Assembly (NCBI GenBank): GCA_951799405.1
Contig: OX637332.1
Span: 8,375,001 to 8,439,000, forward strand
Length of the DNA stretch: 64,000 nt
Source of the DNA: Agapetus fuscipes
Taxonomy: Eukaryota; Arthropoda; Insecta; Trichoptera; Glossosomatidae
Direction: 5' to 3'
Shown here piece by piece: positions 63,994 through 64,000 of this stretch; position 1 is the stretch's first letter, and each line of letters starts with the position of its first letter. The position numbers were made by a program, and so were the translations under genes. The notes below the pieces were generated by a model that saw only the letters and a program-made list of their open reading frames with translations, did no database searches and was not told the origin of the DNA.

Positions 63994-64000
63994 GTAGGTG

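Overview
This 64 kb window is AT-rich eukaryotic DNA, most likely from an arthropod and probably an insect. The evidence is a dense mix of RTE-like non-LTR retrotransposons, three tRNA-derived SINE families, palindromic MITEs and foldback elements, with very few coding exons and TCAGT-type initiator motifs near one candidate promoter. There are no bacterial operons, CRISPR arrays or intact tRNA/rRNA genes. The species cannot be named from the sequence alone.

Layout. 1-9 kb: scattered SINE and retrotransposon-tail copies, hairpin elements, a splice-donor candidate near 2518 and a good candidate minus-strand exon at 3308-3461. 9-10.5 kb: a 5'-truncated RTE retrotransposon. 12.9-15.5 kb: three local tandem arrays (a perfect 37-bp x 11 minisatellite, a degenerate array with a period near 37 bp, and a 140/116-bp satellite). 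17.8-19.7 kb: nested and composite tRNA-SINEs. 23.4-23.9 kb: a promoter-like GC/CCAAT segment ahead of a candidate minus-strand first coding exon. 24.2 kb: a long-arm hairpin element inserted in a retrotransposon tail. 27.7-28.5 kb: a foldback element whose arms are made of 15-16-bp tandem units. 30.8-31.4 kb: the clearest host coding segment, a signal-peptide plus LDL-receptor class A exon. 31.5-34.9 kb: an RTE-type retrotransposon with an uninterrupted 1000-codon ORF. 35-62 kb: more SINE, RTE-tail and MITE copies and decayed C-terminal pieces of at least four other non-LTR lineages. 62.4-63.3 kb: a second copy of the foldback element, with TA flanks. 63.3-64 kb: a GC-rich promoter or first-exon candidate.

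How the parts relate. The intact RTE element ends in a block of about 255 bp that finishes in a TTAGA-type microsatellite. The same block occurs about 35 more times without the ORF, usually beginning at the same point, so it behaves like a SINE that shares, or parasitises, the RTE 3' end. Two tRNA-SINE families occur alone and also fused in one order as a composite. The most unusual structures are two foldback families whose long inverted arms consist of degenerate 15-16-bp tandem repeats. One of these families has convincing TA target duplications.

Gene content is thin. The LDLa exon is well supported, three other exon candidates are plausible, and the rest of the window is intron or intergenic DNA built from transposable elements.
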